64,000 nt of DNA from Pirellulales bacterium (lineage in GTDB: Bacteria; Planctomycetota; Planctomycetia; Pirellulales; PALSA-1355): positions 1 through 64,000 of the forward strand of contig JALHMI010000018.1 in NCBI GenBank assembly GCA_022844125.1. The letters run 5' to 3'. Shown one piece after another: positions 9,282-17,020 of this stretch (positions are counted from its first letter, which is position 1; every line of letters starts with the position of its first letter). Made by a program: the position numbers and the translations under genes. The notes beneath the pieces are model-generated. The model did not search any database and was not told the DNA's origin. It saw nothing but the letters and a program-made list of their open reading frames with translations.

Positions 9282-9316
9282 ACCGGTGGGCGGTGACGAC
9301 CGCACCGCCCACCGGT
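9282..9316 (-). other. Intercistronic hairpin, 14-bp perfect stem
   Basis: Perfect inverted repeat ACCGGTGGGCGGTG / CACCGCCCACCGGT with a 7-base loop, in the 93-bp gap before the frameshift gene. No U-tract follows on the minus strand (AAAGTTTGCC), so it looks more like an mRNA stability or attenuation element than an intrinsic terminator. Confidence 0.6.
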
Positions 9317-9350
9317 TGAACGACACACAGCGCGACCAAACGGTGTAACC

Positions 9351-10079
9351 TTAGCCCGATAACGTCGGCCGCTTCGGCGGCTTGCTCGGGGCAGGCTGAG
9401 GCGGGGCCTCGACCGGCGGAACGATTGCGGCCGGCTCGGCCGCGGGCGTCGTTTCGCTCACGACCGGCGCATCGGTCTGCGGGCCTGCCGAAGCGGGTTC
9501 GCTCGCCGTCGCTTGTTGCGGCTCGGCCTCAGGCGACGGCGCTGGCGGCGTGGCCGCTGGGGCGGGCGGGCTCGCTGGAACCGTTTCGCGCGGCGGCGCT
9601 TGAACTGCGGCCGGCGCGACGGGCGGCGGCGCAACCGGTGCGGGGTGGGGGGCGGCGGCTTCGGCCGTAGCGATCGCTGCCCTCTCCGCCTGGTCCTGAG
9701 CTGCCAGCGCCGCCTTCACGGCCTCGCGCGCGTCAAACGCGGCGTCGAGCGCTTTGCTCGCCAACTCGCAAGCCTGGTTGACGTGTTCGGCCGGACGGCC
9801 GTCGACGGAGTGCTCGGCCGCCAGGCGGCCGACACCCATGCCGGCCAGGGCCGCGATCTGCAATGCCTGGCAGGCCGCGATCTCGGCGACCGCCACGAGC
9901 ACCAGCGCCCGCGTCTGTTCCTGGTTGCGGCCGCTGCGAGCCGCCGTCACGAGCGCCTCGAAGTTGCGGGGCTCGAGCGTCGTGAGGAACTTCGTCGCCG
10001 CGGCGGGCGTCGTCGGGCAGTAGAACACCAGCGCTTCGCGCGTGGCATCGAAACCCGGAGTGTCTTGGGACGTGTTCAT
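9351..10079 (-). CDS. Tail-operon protein with Ala/Pro-rich C-terminus
   Basis: 242 residues from ATG 10079 (GGAG nine bases upstream); longer upstream starts have no better ribosome site. The N-terminal 60 residues (ATREAL, AAATKFLTTLEPRNFEALV) resemble the N-terminus of the preceding gene product (TRDAV, AAASYLCTLTATQFERLV), so the two are probable paralogues. From about residue 140 the chain is a low-complexity Ala/Pro/Glu tail ending PKRPTLSG, likely disordered. It lies between the tail tube gene and the tape measure, where tail-assembly chaperones are encoded, but no firm family is recognised. Confidence 0.6.
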   Translation of the reverse strand: MNTSQDTPGFDATREALVFYCPTTPAAATKFLTTLEPRNFEALVTAARSGRNQEQTRALVLVAVAEIAACQALQIAALAGMGVGRLAAEHSVDGRPAEHVNQACELASKALDAAFDAREAVKAALAAQDQAERAAIATAEAAAPHPAPVAPPPVAPAAVQAPPRETVPASPPAPAATPPAPSPEAEPQQATASEPASAGPQTDAPVVSETTPAAEPAAIVPPVEAPPQPAPSKPPKRPTLSG

Positions 10080-10122
10080 GCGTAAAGACTCCATCCAGAA
10101 AGGGGAACGAGGAAAACCCGGA

Positions 10123-10587
10123 TCACTTCGCCGGCGTGGCCTCCGCCGGCACGGGAGACTCAATGTCGCTCGCGGCTTCGGCCACGATCGGCGGATCCGC
10201 CGGGGCGACAGCGTGAGCGTCTTGCTCAGATGGGCTGTCCATAGCACCCGCTGCCGCCACTGGGGCGGATTCCGTTGTGAGACTCGCGATCGTTTCACGC
10301 GCCTCGCCGGCCAGTTCGTTCACTTGGGCGGCGAGCTGCTCGGCAATCGCCGGCGGCGCGGCGGTCGCCTGCTCGGCCAAGTTCTCCGCGATTGCGAGCC
10401 GCAGCAGCAAGGGACGGACGTCGGCGGAGATCTCCGCCGTGGCGGCGCTGACCAGCCGCTCGAACTGCGTGGCGGTGAGCGTGCACAGGTAACTCGCGGC
10501 CGCGGCCTGCGTAATCGACCGCACCTGCGCCACGGCGTCGCGCGTCACGGCGAACTCCGGCCGCTCCGGTTGGATCTGCATTTGCAT
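10123..10587 (-). CDS. Tail-operon protein, paralogue of the next gene
   Basis: 154 residues, directly after the tail tube gene. The N-terminal half (TRDAVAQVRSITQAAAASYL) is helical and matches the product of 9351-10079; the C-terminal half is an Ala/Pro/Glu-rich tail (PAEATPAK at the end). A role in tail assembly is suggested only by position. Duplicated small genes at this point, both with disordered tails, may be chaperones or cap proteins. Confidence 0.6.
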   Translation of the reverse strand: MQMQIQPERPEFAVTRDAVAQVRSITQAAAASYLCTLTATQFERLVSAATAEISADVRPLLLRLAIAENLAEQATAAPPAIAEQLAAQVNELAGEARETIASLTTESAPVAAAGAMDSPSEQDAHAVAPADPPIVAEAASDIESPVPAEATPAK

Positions 10588-10602
10588 GATCGGAACTCCT
10601 GT

Positions 10603-11526
10603 TTAGGGGATCGTGGTGGCCGTGGCGATCGCCAGCGGCGGATCGGTCGCGTTGGGCGATCGCAACAGCACGCGATGCGTCGTCTGCGCGGGAGTCTCGC
10701 CGCCGCCGCCACTGGTGGAGCTGGGGACGATCTTGCCCGTCGTGCCCGTGATCGCGATGTGCTGGTTCTGGTTGTTGGCGTAGATGCCTCCGTCCGGATC
10801 GTGACGGCGGAGGTAGACCGCCCACGAGCTGAGCGCGGTTCCCAGCAGGCCGTACGTCGCCCAGAGATCCGTTTTGAGCGAGGTCAGGTTCAGCATCGGC
10901 TGCCGCCTGGCGACGCCGCAGAAGGTCGAGTACACGTCGCCCGAAGCGCCGAGCTCGAAGGCCTGCAGGTTGAGCGGCAGGCTCATGCTTTGCAGACCGC
11001 CGATCTGCGTGCCATTGATGTACACCGGGCCGAGCGTGTACCACTCAGCAGCAGTCGGTGTTCCCACGAGCGCAACGCTGCCCGCGGGGACCATCGGCGG
11101 ATTGCTGCCGTTGAACAGCGGCAGGATGCGCCCGGAGATCGTCGCGTCCTGTCCCTGGCTGGCCGACAGTTCGGTCCAGTAAGCCACGCCGCTGGCCATC
11201 CGCATGCGCAAGTGCACGGTCGACGCCGCCGACTCGCGCACGCCGAGGTTCTTGGCTTTCTTGTAGTAAAGGTCCGTGTTGCCGCTCGACAGGTCGGCCG
11301 CGAACTGCGCGCCGCACAGATCGAGAATCGTCTTGAGCTGCGGCGTGGTGAACGGTTGATCGAACTTGCTCTCGCGCGTGCCGACGAACTGCGGATCGGC
11401 CTGGCCGGCCGCGAAGCCGATCACGTCGGTGAGGTTGGCCTGCGGAGTCGCGTCCGTCAGTTGCGCGAGAAACGCGCCGCTGGGGAAGTTGACACCGTGC
11501 AGCAGATGAACGCCGTCGACACTCAT
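10603..11526 (-). CDS. Major tail tube protein (probable)
   Basis: 307 residues, Ser/Thr/Gly/Ala-rich and predicted beta, with long soluble stretches (GVHLLHGVNFPSGAFLAQL; VALVGTPTAAEWYTLGPVYI) and no membrane segment. Its ATG overlaps the stop of the gp10/Z-like gene by 4 bp (ATGA), giving translational coupling. It follows the head-tail connector genes and precedes the tape-measure region, the place of the major tail protein. The assignment is by synteny. Confidence 0.6.
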   Translation of the reverse strand: MSVDGVHLLHGVNFPSGAFLAQLTDATPQANLTDVIGFAAGQADPQFVGTRESKFDQPFTTPQLKTILDLCGAQFAADLSSGNTDLYYKKAKNLGVRESAASTVHLRMRMASGVAYWTELSASQGQDATISGRILPLFNGSNPPMVPAGSVALVGTPTAAEWYTLGPVYINGTQIGGLQSMSLPLNLQAFELGASGDVYSTFCGVARRQPMLNLTSLKTDLWATYGLLGTALSSWAVYLRRHDPDGGIYANNQNQHIAITGTTGKIVPSSTSGGGGETPAQTTHRVLLRSPNATDPPLAIATATTIP

Positions 11527-12041
11527 GCCTGACCTCCAAAGCGAGTGGTTTTCTTGTCGTCGATCTCCGCCTGCCTGGCGTGGTACACCTTGTCCAGCTC
11601 GGCCGCCACCTCGCGTTCTTCCTCGGCAATGACGGTCGAGATCTCACGGGCCTTTTGGGGATGGCCACGACGCTTGTCGTACTGAAACAGGTACCTCGGT
11701 CCAAAGATCAGGATCTCCACGCCGCCCGGGCGGGCCTTGATTCGCTGGGCCCCGAGCACGGCCCGCATCATCAAGCCCGTGAACACGTTGTCCACGCGGC
11801 CGCCCAGGATCGCCGCGCCGACGCGGGCCGCGGCCAGCTTGCGTTTCTTCGTCCGTTCCTTACGCGGCTGGTGGCCATACCGGCGTGCAGAACCTTCCTC
11901 GAAGTGCCGTGGCAGGATGTCCTGGGCCCACAGCACGCCGCCCGCCTCGAATGCCGTGCGCATCGCCTCGGGATGCTCCCGCATCCGCGCTTCGATCGGC
12001 GGCTTCTCGGTTACCTCAATGAAAATCAGTGGTCCGGCCAC
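11523..12041 (-). CDS. Minor tail / head-tail protein (HK97 gp10 or lambda gpZ-like)
   Basis: 172 residues, GTG start at 12041 with GGAG eight bases upstream. Basic, helical and beta mixed, with a long charged region (RYGHQPRKERTKKRKLAAAR) and a C-terminal helix (STVIAEEEREVAAELDKVYH). This pattern is typical of the gp10/gpZ-type virion morphogenesis proteins that act on the connector side of the tail. It ends overlapping the tail tube gene. Family assignment is moderate. Confidence 0.6.
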   Translation of the reverse strand: MAGPLIFIEVTEKPPIEARMREHPEAMRTAFEAGGVLWAQDILPRHFEEGSARRYGHQPRKERTKKRKLAAARVGAAILGGRVDNVFTGLMMRAVLGAQRIKARPGGVEILIFGPRYLFQYDKRRGHPQKAREISTVIAEEEREVAAELDKVYHARQAEIDDKKTTRFGGQA

Positions 12042-12045
12042 GGCT

Positions 12046-13092
12046 TCAGCTCCAGCTCACGAGGTAACTGGCAAGGAAGTACAAACCGAACGTGTCCTCG
12101 TGCTCCCTGGAGCACATACTGGCGCGCAGCTCCTGGTCGATCGCCCGGATCGACAGTTTCGCGTCGACGCCGGCCTGCTCGGCCAGCTCGCGGAGCGTGA
12201 CGCCTACCCAATTCGAGAAGTCGCGCCGGCCGGCGCGCAGGTCGCCCGGATAGCGCGTTCCGGCGGCGAACACAACCATCGCCGTTCCCGCCGGCCGCAG
12301 GTAGTTCTGCGACCCGCCGGCGTGCTGCTTGTAGCTCCACTCGTCGCTGTCTGAGACGATGATCACCGGCAGCCGCGCCGGAATTTCTTGCTCTTCGAGC
12401 ACCGGGAAATAGATCCGCTCGCGAGTGCGGGCGTGCGCGTCGTCGCCCGTCGTTCCGAACCGTTCTTGCGTGGCCGGCGTGGCGGCGAGCATGTCAGTCA
12501 GCTTGTCGAGCGGCACCATCAGCGGCCCGGCGGCAGGCGGAGTGGGCACGTAGTACTCGATCTCCAGCCGCGGGCGGTCGGCCAGCAGCGCGGCGGAGCG
12601 GCCGTGCAGATTGATGTAACTGCTCGCGCCGACTTCCGGCCCCGCCAGGCGCACCAGGCATTGCCCGCCGCGGGACACCAGCGCGTCCGTCGCCAGGAGC
12701 GGCGCGCTCACCGTGATCGTGGTGTCGCCCGGGTGCACCGTGACGCGAACAACGATTTCGCCCGAAATGTCGCCGCCAGGCGTGGCCCAGGGCAGCGCGC
12801 CATCGCGCGTGTTCCAGGTTACGCCGAGTTCTGTCCAGCTGAGCGTGACTCGCTGGACGACGAGCTCGATAGGCGCGGCGACGACGTCGCCGGCGTCACG
12901 CCGAAAAATGAAGTCCGCCCGGGTGATCACGGCCTGGGGCGGAATCTCCGCCAGGTTGAAGGCCAGCACGCCCCGGTTGTGGACGGTGGCCACCGTGCCG
13001 ACCTGCAGCGCGGGTGCGCCGCCGAAGTTCGTCCCGGCGTAAGGGCCGCCCGAGAGCGTGGCGTCGGCGATCGAGTAGAGCGTGCGTTTCAC
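12046..13092 (-). CDS. DNRLRE-type beta domain fused to a tail-terminator-like domain
   Basis: 348 residues, GTG start at 13092. Residues 1 to about 180 fit the DNRLRE/disaggregatase-related beta-sandwich found in secreted carbohydrate-binding proteins (start SIADATLSG, GVLAFNLAEIPP, VTLSWTELGVTWNTRDGA, close RPRLEIEYYVP). After a Pro-rich joint the C-terminal 160 residues (DMLAATPATQERFGTTGD; LPVIIVSDSDEWSYKQHAGG) look like a phage head-tail/tail-terminator protein in the lambda gpU position. A virion-exposed glycan-binding domain on a neck protein is unusual. The C-terminal call is by position only. Confidence 0.6.
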   Translation of the reverse strand: MKRTLYSIADATLSGGPYAGTNFGGAPALQVGTVATVHNRGVLAFNLAEIPPQAVITRADFIFRRDAGDVVAAPIELVVQRVTLSWTELGVTWNTRDGALPWATPGGDISGEIVVRVTVHPGDTTITVSAPLLATDALVSRGGQCLVRLAGPEVGASSYINLHGRSAALLADRPRLEIEYYVPTPPAAGPLMVPLDKLTDMLAATPATQERFGTTGDDAHARTRERIYFPVLEEQEIPARLPVIIVSDSDEWSYKQHAGGSQNYLRPAGTAMVVFAAGTRYPGDLRAGRRDFSNWVGVTLRELAEQAGVDAKLSIRAIDQELRASMCSREHEDTFGLYFLASYLVSWS

Positions 13093-13105
13093 AACTCATC
13101 ATTCC

Positions 13106-13477
13106 TTAGCGGCGGCCGAGGGTGGTAAGTCGGGGCCTGCTGAACTGGAGCACAAAGCTGTACTCCGTCTCCTCAATCACGGTGCCTTCAAACGCGTAGA
13201 GCTCCGTCTCGTCCGGTCGCATCAGCTTCAGGCCGCGTCGCGCTGCGGCGATCCCGCCCTTCGCATGCGACTCGTCACGTCCGACCGTTACGGCGAGCGA
13301 GTCGACGTTGGCGTCGGTGAGTCCTTCTTCGCGGTCCGCAGCCGTTCGCCGGCACACCGCCAGAATCGTGCGGTCGGGCCTGCCGTCCTCCGTGATCGTG
13401 ACCGGCTTCGCCCAGTGCTGATCGTTTAGCACCACGCGATAGAAGGTCTCTTTTCTGATCTCCGGAAACGACGGCAT
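13106..13477 (-). CDS. Head-tail connector/stopper protein (lambda gpFII position)
   Basis: 123 residues, ATG 13477 with GAGG six bases upstream. Small beta-rich protein (VVLNDQHWAKPVTITEDGRP; EYSFVLQFSRPRLTTLGRR) in the slot of gpFII-like head-closure proteins between capsid and tail genes. No specific motif is visible, so the function is by synteny. Confidence 0.55.
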   Translation of the reverse strand: MPSFPEIRKETFYRVVLNDQHWAKPVTITEDGRPDRTILAVCRRTAADREEGLTDANVDSLAVTVGRDESHAKGGIAAARRGLKLMRPDETELYAFEGTVIEETEYSFVLQFSRPRLTTLGRR

Positions 13478-13495
13478 GCCCGACCTCGCGCGCGA

Positions 13496-14197
13496 CTAAC
13501 CCTGCCGATAGTTGATCAGCACGCGCTCGATCGACAGCGTGCCCACGGCAGTGCCAACGGTTTTTTGGATCTGGAAGAACGGCTGCAGGCCGCCGCTGTA
13601 GGCCGACAGGTTCACCAGCGTGTTGGGGAACACGGGTCGCAGCAGTCCCTGCGAGTTTTCCATCGCCAGCTTCACGTTGGCCTTGCCGCCCTTGGAGAGC
13701 GCCGGCGGAGCCTGCGTGAGCACGCCCGATCCGAAGTCCATCGAGAACCGGCGGATCGTCGTCGTGAGCGTGTGACCCACGGCGGTCGCAGCCAGCGTGT
13801 TGGTGCCGTCCGACGACTGCACCTTCACGTTGTTGTCGCCGGCGAGTTGCCACAGCAAGCGATTCGTGATCGAACCAGGCGCATCATTGCGAGCGCTCGC
13901 CAGGCCGAAGCTCGCGGTCACCGCGGCCGCCAGGCTCGCCGTGATCGACGCCCAGATGTCGATCGAGATCAGCTTGTCGATCGACAGGCCGAGTTCGTCG
14001 CCCCAGGAGAAACACGCGTTCTGCACTTCGTTGGTGGCAGTGAGCGCGAGTTCCATCTTGCCAGCATTGCTCTGCACAGTGGGAGGCGCGGCACCCGTGA
14101 TCGTCTTGACCCACGGGCCGTTGGCCGAGGCACCATCAGTGGCCGGGCGGTGCTTGCCCACGAAACGGTAATCGACAGTGAGGACGTCTTTCGACAC
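13496..14197 (-). CDS. Capsid-associated (decoration-like) protein
   Basis: 233 residues from a GTG at 14197 preceded by AAGGAG; the longer frame start lacks a ribosome site. It is predicted beta-rich with Ala/Thr repeats (SITASLAAAVTASFGLASAR; HTLTTTIRRFSMDFGSGVLT) and has no signal or membrane segment. It follows the capsid fusion gene, so a head decoration or accessory head protein is the likeliest role; a second major structural protein is possible. The family is not recognised. Confidence 0.5.
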   Translation of the reverse strand: MSKDVLTVDYRFVGKHRPATDGASANGPWVKTITGAAPPTVQSNAGKMELALTATNEVQNACFSWGDELGLSIDKLISIDIWASITASLAAAVTASFGLASARNDAPGSITNRLLWQLAGDNNVKVQSSDGTNTLAATAVGHTLTTTIRRFSMDFGSGVLTQAPPALSKGGKANVKLAMENSQGLLRPVFPNTLVNLSAYSGGLQPFFQIQKTVGTAVGTLSIERVLINYRQG

Positions 14198-14217
14198 GGC
14201 AATGCTCCTTCGGTAGT

Positions 14218-14251
14218 GCCCGCCCTCGCACGTGCACATGCGAGGGCGGGC
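14218..14251 (-). other. Intercistronic hairpin, 13-bp perfect stem
   Basis: Inverted repeat GCCCGCCCTCGCA / TGCGAGGGCGGGC with an 8-base loop, in the gap between the capsid fusion gene and the next gene. No U-tract follows. It could protect the capsid mRNA 3' end or lower read-through. Confidence 0.6.
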
Positions 14252-14302
14252 GTTCGGGGGTTAGTTCCACAAAGCAACTGCCACACTCTGGCGGCGATCT
14301 GA

Positions 14303-17020
14303 TTAGGTGCCGGGGTTGCGAACGGCGCCTCGGAAGTTCCTCACGGCCACGCCCATCCGGCCTTCGATCTGGAAGACCTGGCAGCCGTTCTCGTTCTTGT
14401 AATAGGTGCGGCGCTGGCCACCGTTCTGGTAGCCCTGCTGAAACGCGTGGATGAGCGTCCGCACGCGTCGCGGATCGGCGATGCCGTACCAGGGGTCCTC
14501 GGCCGCGTCGTCGAGCATCGGCTCCACGACCGGCGCGACCTTGCCGCGGAACGTGTTGATCGTCGCGTCGGTGACCGGCACCATGTTGTACGGCAGGAAC
14601 GTTTGCTCCGCAGCCGTCTCGTGCTTGGTGCCGACGAGGGCGATGGCCATGGAGATCCGGGCGCGGCGCTTGCCACCCACGGACATTTGCGATCGCATCA
14701 GCCGGCGCATCGCCGAGGCCTGAGTCGAACTCGGCGCGGCGCCCGTGGGAGTGATCACGTTGCCATGCTGCGCATCGAACAACGGGATGTTGTCCGGCAA
14801 CACCGGATTACCCGTGAGCAGGTTCACCGCGAGCCGGTTCATTGTCAGCTCATGGGCAATCTGCTTGTCCTCCGCCAGGTCGGTGAAGGCTTGCAGGTTG
14901 TTGTTGACGATCATCATCGGCGTGAGCTTGAACTCGTCGCCGTAGCTTTCCACCGAGATCCAAGCCGCGTCTTCCGCGCGGTCACTTTGCTCGAAGTCCG
15001 AGCCGTCGCGATGCCACGGCAACTCGCCCGACGCACCGACGCTGACGAACGTCTGTGGCTTGAAGTCCGGCACCGGAGCGATGCCATACGTCCAGAGTCG
15101 ATAGGTGCTCTCGGCATATTCAACCGCGTCGTCCATGACCTTGTTGGCCAGCACGCTCATCAGGTTCGGGTACATGCCGGGCGTGTTGTAACTCGCATCC
15201 GACACGAACGGGACCATCTGGGGACCGACGCTCTGCAGGAACACCGTGGCGATCTCCTCCGGCTGCATGAGGTGCGGCCGAGCCCCGCGAGCGGAGATCG
15301 TCGCCGCGGCGATCTGCAGCAGCGCCATGTGCTGGAACGGGCGCGCTTCGGGGCTGAGCTGCTGCCGTTCAGGCAGCGCCGTTCCCATCATGCGGGCGTT
15401 GTGACGCGCCACGGCATCGGCATAGTTCCGGCTGCCCGATTGAGCCCGCGCTGCCAACGCCTCCGATGCACCGGCGATCAGCCGATCGACGGGTGCACCA
15501 TGCACCGTCGGCATCCCCGAAAGCGCGGTACCGCCGCCGAACGTTTGCACTGGCTGGAAACTCGGCGACATTGCGGCCGTGAAGCGAGTGAGCGAGGCAC
15601 CGAGCGACAAGCCGCCGTCGATCGCCGCCTGGATCTGCTCGTCGTCGACGCCGAGCATCTGGCCGCGGGCACGAATGTCCGCGATCCGCTGCCGCTCGCG
15701 TAGCATGACCGACTGCTCGTCGACAACCTGGCGTTGACGACGCGGAGTGGCCACGGCCGCGCGTTGCCGGCGCGGCGGCGTGCGCGGCGCAACCATCTGA
15801 GGTTCGTCGTCATCATCGTCATCGTCCGGATCGACCACGACGGTCGGATCGTCATCATCATCGTCGTCGTTGCCGTCATTCAGCTGCGGCGCGGTGACCT
15901 GCGGAGGTTGCGTAACGACTTGCCCGCCGGGGAGCGTGTTGAGAAACTCCACGATCCCGGCGTCGGCGGTTTCGGCGGAGAGGCTGTGCGCTGCCAGGAA
16001 CATTCCGGCAACACGTCGGACGGTTGCCTCGTTCGCATCCGCAGCACATAGGCCACGCGCCGCCAAAGAAGCACGAATTTGTTTCCACACAGGTGGGGAC
16101 TCCCTTCTCTGCGGGCCTGCGTGTACGGTCGCGCGCCCCGCATTGCGGCGCGATCCGGGGTTTGGATTGGAAAGGTCGCGGAGCACGCTCTCGAGCGTGC
16201 CAAGCCCGTCTGCCATTCCGAGCTGAATCGCTTCGGGGGCGTAAAAGTACCGGCCGCGGCCGAACTCACTTTTGACGGTCGCCATGCTGACGCCGCGGTT
16301 GCGGGCGACGGCGGCCACAAACTTGTCGTACATCTGTGCGTTGAGCTTCTCGAAGTGCGCTCGCGCTTCTTCGGTGAGCGGCTCGTGAGAGTTGGCTTCT
16401 TGCTTGAACTCGGGGATCCGCAGTACGGTGACCGTGCGACCCTCCTTCTCGTTGGCCTTCGACGATTCCGAGTGGATCCGCACCACGCCAATCGATCCGA
16501 GCTCCGCACTCGGTGCAGCAATCACGCGATGAGCGGCGCTTGCCAACCAGTAGCCGCCAGAACACGCCATGTACCCAACGACGGCCGTAACCTGCTTCTT
16601 CGCTCGCGCAGCGTAGATCAGTTCGCCCAGCTCCTCGACGCCGCTTGCCTGGCCTCCCGGTGAGTCGACGTCGAGCACGATCTCGCGTACTGAGACATCG
16701 TTCATCGCGGCGCGCATCCAGCCAGAGAACTGTTCGCAGCTCGTGCCGCCGGAGTACTCCGTCATCAGGTTCATCCGCGGTGCGATCAACCCATGCAGCG
16801 GTAGCACCGCGATGCCGTTCATCACGAGCGGCTCATCGAACCCACCTTGATCGCCGAAGCTGGCCTCGATCTCTGCGCGGCTGAGCACGTGGCCGGCCTC
16901 ACGCAACGACAGGAACTCGCAGATCGCGTCGGCCTTGTCGGACCTCACGACCCACGGACCGCGCGTGACCTGAGTCACGACGTGCCGGATTCGGTGTTTT
17001 CTTGCACTACGCTTGGCCAT
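14303..17020 (-). CDS. Fused prohead protease (S49/SppA-like), linker and major capsid protein
   Basis: 905 residues from ATG 17020 (GGAGG nine bases upstream; overlaps the portal stop). Residues about 60-290 are an S49/SppA-type serine protease: VLDVDSPGGQASG, nucleophile region MACSGGYW (Ser154) and probable base Lys206 in IPEFKQE. Residues 310-480 form a scaffold-like region with two runs of Asp (NDGNDDDDDDDP; DPDDDDDDDEP) and a basic Arg-rich stretch. Residues about 480-905 look like an HK97-type capsid protein (AESTYRLWTYGIAPVPDFKP; SVESYGDEFKLTPMMIVNNN; IEGRMGVAVRNFRGAVRNPG). There is no frameshift or stop between the parts, so protease, scaffold and coat are made as one chain, presumably cut during maturation. 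Confidence 0.8.
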   Translation of the reverse strand: MAKRSARKHRIRHVVTQVTRGPWVVRSDKADAICEFLSLREAGHVLSRAEIEASFGDQGGFDEPLVMNGIAVLPLHGLIAPRMNLMTEYSGGTSCEQFSGWMRAAMNDVSVREIVLDVDSPGGQASGVEELGELIYAARAKKQVTAVVGYMACSGGYWLASAAHRVIAAPSAELGSIGVVRIHSESSKANEKEGRTVTVLRIPEFKQEANSHEPLTEEARAHFEKLNAQMYDKFVAAVARNRGVSMATVKSEFGRGRYFYAPEAIQLGMADGLGTLESVLRDLSNPNPGSRRNAGRATVHAGPQRRESPPVWKQIRASLAARGLCAADANEATVRRVAGMFLAAHSLSAETADAGIVEFLNTLPGGQVVTQPPQVTAPQLNDGNDDDDDDDPTVVVDPDDDDDDDEPQMVAPRTPPRRQRAAVATPRRQRQVVDEQSVMLRERQRIADIRARGQMLGVDDEQIQAAIDGGLSLGASLTRFTAAMSPSFQPVQTFGGGTALSGMPTVHGAPVDRLIAGASEALAARAQSGSRNYADAVARHNARMMGTALPERQQLSPEARPFQHMALLQIAAATISARGARPHLMQPEEIATVFLQSVGPQMVPFVSDASYNTPGMYPNLMSVLANKVMDDAVEYAESTYRLWTYGIAPVPDFKPQTFVSVGASGELPWHRDGSDFEQSDRAEDAAWISVESYGDEFKLTPMMIVNNNLQAFTDLAEDKQIAHELTMNRLAVNLLTGNPVLPDNIPLFDAQHGNVITPTGAAPSSTQASAMRRLMRSQMSVGGKRRARISMAIALVGTKHETAAEQTFLPYNMVPVTDATINTFRGKVAPVVEPMLDDAAEDPWYGIADPRRVRTLIHAFQQGYQNGGQRRTYYKNENGCQVFQIEGRMGVAVRNFRGAVRNPGT

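Noticed and set aside
15780-15880. GAC-rich repeat as a structural DNA repeat
   Set aside because: It is in frame and encodes the Asp runs of the capsid linker; no independent repeat unit.
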